A stretch of 64,000 nt of DNA from Bordetella petrii. GTDB lineage: Bacteria; Pseudomonadota; Gammaproteobacteria; Burkholderiales; Burkholderiaceae_B. The position numbers were made by a program, and so were the translations under genes. The notes under the pieces were generated by a model. That model was not told the DNA's origin. It ran no database searches and saw only the letters and a list, made by a program, of their open reading frames with translations. The stretch is taken from positions 62,001-126,000 of the forward strand of contig NC_010170.1 of the NCBI RefSeq assembly GCF_000067205.1. Direction: 5' to 3'. Shown in pieces: positions 60,733 to 64,000 of the stretch (the first letter of the stretch is position 1; each line of letters begins with the position of its first letter).

Positions 60733-61638
60733 CTAGCGGCCTGCGCGCACGGCGGCCCGGTACTGGCCGGGCGTGATTCCGGCAGCCTGCACGAATGCCC
60801 GGCTGAGGTGGCTGGCGTTGCCGAATCCGCAGGCCCGCGCCACGGCGGCCAGGTCGTGGGCGGTGGACGACAGTAGCGCGCGAGCCCGCGCCAGGCGGCG
60901 GCCGAGCACCCAGGCGTGCGGGGGTTCGCCGAACGAGGCATGGAACATGCGCGCGAAATGATACGTGGACAGCGCGGCCACGCCCGCCAGCACGTCCAGC
61001 GTCAGGGGGTCGGCCAGGTGGGCCTCGATATAGTCGCGCACGCGCCGCCGTACGACGGGCGCCAGGCCGCCCAGCGGGGCGGCGCGGCCCGCCGGCCGCC
61101 CGGTGCCATGGGCCAGCAGGTGGTGCAGCACGGCCTCGGCGGCGCTGCTGGCGGCCAGGCGCGCCGCCGGTACGTTCCAGTCGGCGGCCAGCAGCGCCCG
61201 GCAGGAGTCGGCCAGAGAAGGATCCTGGATGTATGTGCGATCGCGCAGCTCCAGCTCGCGCGGCTCGCGGTCGAGCCGCACGACGGCCTCGCGCGCCAGG
61301 CGCTGCGGGGCGATGTACAGGTGCAGGAAGCGCACGTCTTCATTCATGGCCCAGCGCGAATGATGCTGGTCGGGCAGTACGCAGAACTTGCCGGCGCCGC
61401 CGCGCAGGTCGTGCAGGCCGAGCCGGAAACAGGTTTCGCCGCCCCGCAGGTAGAGCGACAGCGTGTGGTGGCCGGGGGTATCGTAGTCCATCAGCGCGCG
61501 GCCGGCGCGCTGGTCGCGGTTCCACTGGGCCACCGCCAGGCCGGTCCCAAGCGACGCGGCGCGGTCGAGATGGACGCCGGCGTCGCGCAGGGTATGGAAC
61601 AGGGTGAAATCGGACGGCGCCGATGCGAGCTTGTTCAT
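60733..61638 (-). CDS. AraC-family transcriptional regulator
   Basis: A 301-aa regulator. The N-terminal cupin-like sensor (about 40–140; HHTLSLYLRGGETCFRLGLH, LPDQHHSRWAMNEDVRFLHL) is followed by two HTH motifs (LDVLAGVAALSTYHFARMFH; LAAVARACGFGNASHLSRAF). FVQAAGITPGQYR is the AraC signature end. It is divergent from the EamA exporter gene, 183 bp apart, and may regulate it. Confidence 0.91.
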   Translation of the reverse strand: MNKLASAPSDFTLFHTLRDAGVHLDRAASLGTGLAVAQWNRDQRAGRALMDYDTPGHHTLSLYLRGGETCFRLGLHDLRGGAGKFCVLPDQHHSRWAMNEDVRFLHLYIAPQRLAREAVVRLDREPRELELRDRTYIQDPSLADSCRALLAADWNVPAARLAASSAAEAVLHHLLAHGTGRPAGRAAPLGGLAPVVRRRVRDYIEAHLADPLTLDVLAGVAALSTYHFARMFHASFGEPPHAWVLGRRLARARALLSSTAHDLAAVARACGFGNASHLSRAFVQAAGITPGQYRAAVRAGR

Positions 61639-61821
61639 GGCTGGTTAATCGTACGCCAGCTTGCCCCGCGCGCGTGCGCGCGCCGGCCGGCCCGGCGGCA
61701 AAAAACGCAAGAACCGGCAATCGCGCCGGCGGCGGCGGGCCTAGACTGCAGTCGGGGCGGCGCCGTGCCCGCCCCGCCCCGGCGCCTGCCGCCGATTGCC
61801 CTTTTTTCTACGGCCTACATC

Positions 61822-62694
61822 GTGAATCTGTTCCTGTACCTGCTCACCGTGCTTATCTGGGGTTCGACCTGGATGGCCATCAAGCTGCAATTGGGGGTGG
61901 TCGCCATTCCCGTATCGATTCTCTATCGTTTCGCGCTGGCGTCGGTGGTAATGCTGGCCGGCCTGGTGGCGCTGGGCCGCCTGCAACGCCTCAGCCGCCA
62001 CGGGCACTTGCTGTGCCTGGGTCAGGGCCTGTGTCTGTTCTGCCTGAATTTCCTGTGCTTCTACAGCGCCACCCAGTGGATTTCCAGCGGCCTGGTATCG
62101 GTGGTGTTTTCCGCCTCCACCCTGTGGAACGCCTTGAATGCACGCCTGTGGTTTGGCACGCGCATCGCGCCGCGCGTCATGCTGGGCGGCGCATTTGGCC
62201 TGGCCGGCCTGGTGCTGCTTTTCTGGCCCGAGGTGGCCGGCCAGCAGGCCAGCCACGAAACGATGCTGGGCCTGGGGCTGGCCTTGCTGGGCACGCTGTG
62301 TTTTTCCACCGGCAACATGCTGTCTTCGGCGCAGCAGCGTGCCGGCATCGGTCCGCTGACGGGCAATGCTTACAGCATGCTGTACGGCTCGCTCGTCCTG
62401 CTGGCGGGGTGCGTGGTCACGGGCCAGTCGTTCGATTTCGACCCTTCGCCGGTCTACGTGGGCGCCTTGCTGTACCTGGCGTTCTTCGGTTCTGTCGTGG
62501 CGTTTACCTCGTACCTGACCCTGGTCGGCCGTCTTGGGCCGGCCCGCGCGGCCTACTGCACGGTGCTGTTTCCAGTGGTGGCGCTCAGCATTTCCACCGT
62601 GGCGGAAGGGTATCGATGGACGCTGCCCGCGGTGGCGGGGTTGGCGCTGGTAATGCTGGGCAACGTGCTGGTGTTCGCACGGCGCGCGAGGTAA
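61822..62694 (+). CDS. EamA/DMT-superfamily transporter
   Basis: A 290-aa permease with ten predicted segments in two EamA repeats (first from VNLFLYLLTVLIWGSTWMAI; second from ASHETMLGLGLALLGTLCFS). GTG at 61822 is the first start before helix 1; no strong ribosome site is seen, so a non-canonical upstream start is possible. Motifs WGSTWMAIK and ARAAYCTVLFPVVALSISTV are typical of the RhaT/EamA group. Substrate unknown. Confidence 0.88.
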   Translation: MNLFLYLLTVLIWGSTWMAIKLQLGVVAIPVSILYRFALASVVMLAGLVALGRLQRLSRHGHLLCLGQGLCLFCLNFLCFYSATQWISSGLVSVVFSASTLWNALNARLWFGTRIAPRVMLGGAFGLAGLVLLFWPEVAGQQASHETMLGLGLALLGTLCFSTGNMLSSAQQRAGIGPLTGNAYSMLYGSLVLLAGCVVTGQSFDFDPSPVYVGALLYLAFFGSVVAFTSYLTLVGRLGPARAAYCTVLFPVVALSISTVAEGYRWTLPAVAGLALVMLGNVLVFARRAR

Positions 62695-62759
62695 GCCCGG
62701 CGCAACCCGGGAAGGCGCCGCCGGCTACGGAGTGCGGAACCCCGCAGCCGGCCTGGCCG

Positions 62760-63818
62760 CTACCTGAACGACACGTCGATGGTGGCCGTGGCGTGAAAAG
62801 GCCCGATGCGCGGCGTGTCGCTCAGCCACTTGAGCGACGCAATGAAATCGTGCTGCACCGTCGTGCTGTTGACCACTCCCAATGGCACCGCCGTGTTCAT
62901 GGCGATGGGGATCGTGGGGGTGTCGGCGTCAGACAGCACGATGCCGAAGCCGCTGTCGTTGCGGGGCAGTATCGTCGTGCCTTCCTGCAGGGGTTGCGAG
63001 GTGCTGAAGCTGCCCACCAGCGCGCGGCCGCTGCACTGGTTGCCCGAGTTCGGACCGCTCATGTTCACCTCCACGACGAACGGTATCGAACGCTGGATGG
63101 CGCCGGCGCGCGCCTGGCTCGACGGGATACGGCCGAAATCGATGGCGTTGCCGGCGTTGGCCCGCACCCGGATGTCGGGGTTGCACGAGATGAAGTGAAT
63201 GCGGCCCAGGCCCGAGATCGCGGCGCGGTAGTTCGAGTTGGGGCGGTCGTTCAGCCCCCCTACGCCGTCGATCTGGAACAAGTCGTAGGTGCCCAGGCTG
63301 TTGACCTGGCCGCTGGCCGGGGGCGGCGCGCCCGTGGCGACGATGTACACGGAAAACGTCACGGTTACTTGTTGCGAGGTCGCGCAGCGCGGCGCCGACG
63401 AGTTGTTCCAGTACATCGTGCAGTTGGCGCGGGTGGCGGGCGGGCTGGTGCCCGGGCCGGCCAGTTCGTGCTGGCCCTTGATGAGCTGGTAGTTCACCGA
63501 CTTCAAGGTGATGCCTACCGCGATCGCGGGGTCGATCTGACTCATCGTGTCGGCCGGGTCCCAGTAGAAATAGCTGCTTTCTCCGCCCGGGTAGTTGTGG
63601 TCGTCCACGCAGCGGAAGCTGACCGTGAAGTTCTCCGACCGCCACAGCAGCTTGCCGGGTGTGATGTCGCCCGTCGACACATAAATGTCCTCGGTCAGTG
63701 AGATGACTCGCCGCACCGATTCGGTTTGCGCGTCCTTGCACGACAGCGCCAGCGCGGCCTGCGGCAGCGACAGCAGGGCCCCCAGCACGACGAGCAGCTT
63801 GATCCAATGCTGATACAT
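62760..63818 (-). CDS. Fimbrial tip adhesin (FimD-like)
   Basis: A 352-aa secreted fimbrial protein. Start MYQHWIKLLVVLGALLSLPQ, with AAGGAA upstream; the signal peptide ends near ALALS. An N-terminal receptor domain (to about 190) is followed by a pilin domain (from about 200) with the usual Cys pair (ISCNPDIRV, GNQCSGRAL) and the beta-zipper end FHATATIDVSFR. This two-domain plan fits a tip adhesin. It lies 2 nt after the usher gene; the pair corresponds to the usher–adhesin end of Bordetella-type fim operons. Confidence 0.85.
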   Translation of the reverse strand: MYQHWIKLLVVLGALLSLPQAALALSCKDAQTESVRRVISLTEDIYVSTGDITPGKLLWRSENFTVSFRCVDDHNYPGGESSYFYWDPADTMSQIDPAIAVGITLKSVNYQLIKGQHELAGPGTSPPATRANCTMYWNNSSAPRCATSQQVTVTFSVYIVATGAPPPASGQVNSLGTYDLFQIDGVGGLNDRPNSNYRAAISGLGRIHFISCNPDIRVRANAGNAIDFGRIPSSQARAGAIQRSIPFVVEVNMSGPNSGNQCSGRALVGSFSTSQPLQEGTTILPRNDSGFGIVLSDADTPTIPIAMNTAVPLGVVNSTTVQHDFIASLKWLSDTPRIGPFHATATIDVSFR

Positions 63819-63820
63819 GA

Positions 63821-64000
63821 CTAGCTTCCTTGTGGCCGCCCGTCGGGGCGGCATTGCAGATCGACGCGCCGGTAACCCGCGGCGGGCGCATCATCCTGGG
63901 TGGCGGGCAGTTGGCCCAGGTCCAGCAGGCAGCGGTCGCCGGGCGCGTCGCCCCATTGCACCGACAGCACTTCCCGCGGCTGCACGCCGCTGACGAAGAT
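63821..64000 (-). CDS. Outer-membrane fimbrial usher, C-terminal part
   Basis: The last 59 codons of an usher; the rest lies outside the window. IFVSGVQPREVLSVQWG, CLLDLGQLP and YRRVDLQCRP are the C-terminal plug-side domain of PapC/FimD-type ushers, with the paired cysteines. Its TAG is 2 nt before the adhesin ATG, so the two are co-translated. Confidence 0.8.
   Translation of the reverse strand: MFVSGVQPREVLSVQWGDAPGDRCLLDLGQLPATQDDAPAAGYRRVDLQCRPDGRPQGS

Overview
The window is high-GC betaproteobacterial chromosome, most likely Alcaligenaceae (Bordetella or Achromobacter type). The evidence is a Bug/TctC-type solute receptor, the order argS–SPOR–dsbA, a Bordetella-like fimbrial usher and tip adhesin at the right edge, and amino-acid and organic-acid ABC transporters. 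Genes are dense, many neighbours overlap as ATGA, and no rRNA, tRNA, CRISPR array or prophage was seen. The species is an inference.

Left part (1–16.7 kb). A thiolase-like protein, its DUF35 partner and an IclR regulator come first. Next is a leucine/isovalerate block on the minus strand (ivd, aceK, acetyl-CoA acetyltransferase, mccB, mccA). Then come an M20 amidohydrolase with a Bug receptor, a MerR regulator of LiuR type, a metallo-beta-lactamase-fold protein, a LysE exporter and a MetC-like lyase. The same 17-bp operator lies upstream of ivd and between merR and the MBL gene, each time inside an 18-bp promoter spacer, so both loci probably form one LiuR-type regulon.

Middle (16.7–41 kb). 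dsbA–SPOR–argS is followed by two ABC uptake systems (ugpCBAE, and a receptor/two permeases/ATPase set with a phosphodiesterase). A LacI-family regulator heads the second set, and near-identical operators precede both. Then come an amidase, leuA with a probable leucine attenuation leader carrying three rare CTA codons, rpoN, a Fur-boxed bfd–bfr iron-storage pair, prfC and a LysE exporter.

Right part (41–64 kb). A DEAD-box helicase gene (rhlE) carries an apparent 1-nt deletion. lemA–TPM follows, then a two-component system flanked by PepSY proteins and a ferric-reductase-like flavocytochrome, a dipeptide-type ABC operon with an amidohydrolase, and an IS110-family element. The last genes are a DUF2868/DUF3482/YkvA membrane-GTPase module, an AraC/EamA pair and the end of a fimbrial operon.

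The most striking locus is 55.9–57.5 kb. An IS110-family element sits exactly in the loop of a dispersed 31-bp palindromic repeat, and removing it restores a palindrome identical to an intact copy about 240 bp away. Its 221-nt leader folds on paper into two stem-loops whose internal loops match the target and the element's own ends with the same register in both. This is the layout of a bridge RNA. A 48-bp minisatellite lies next to it.
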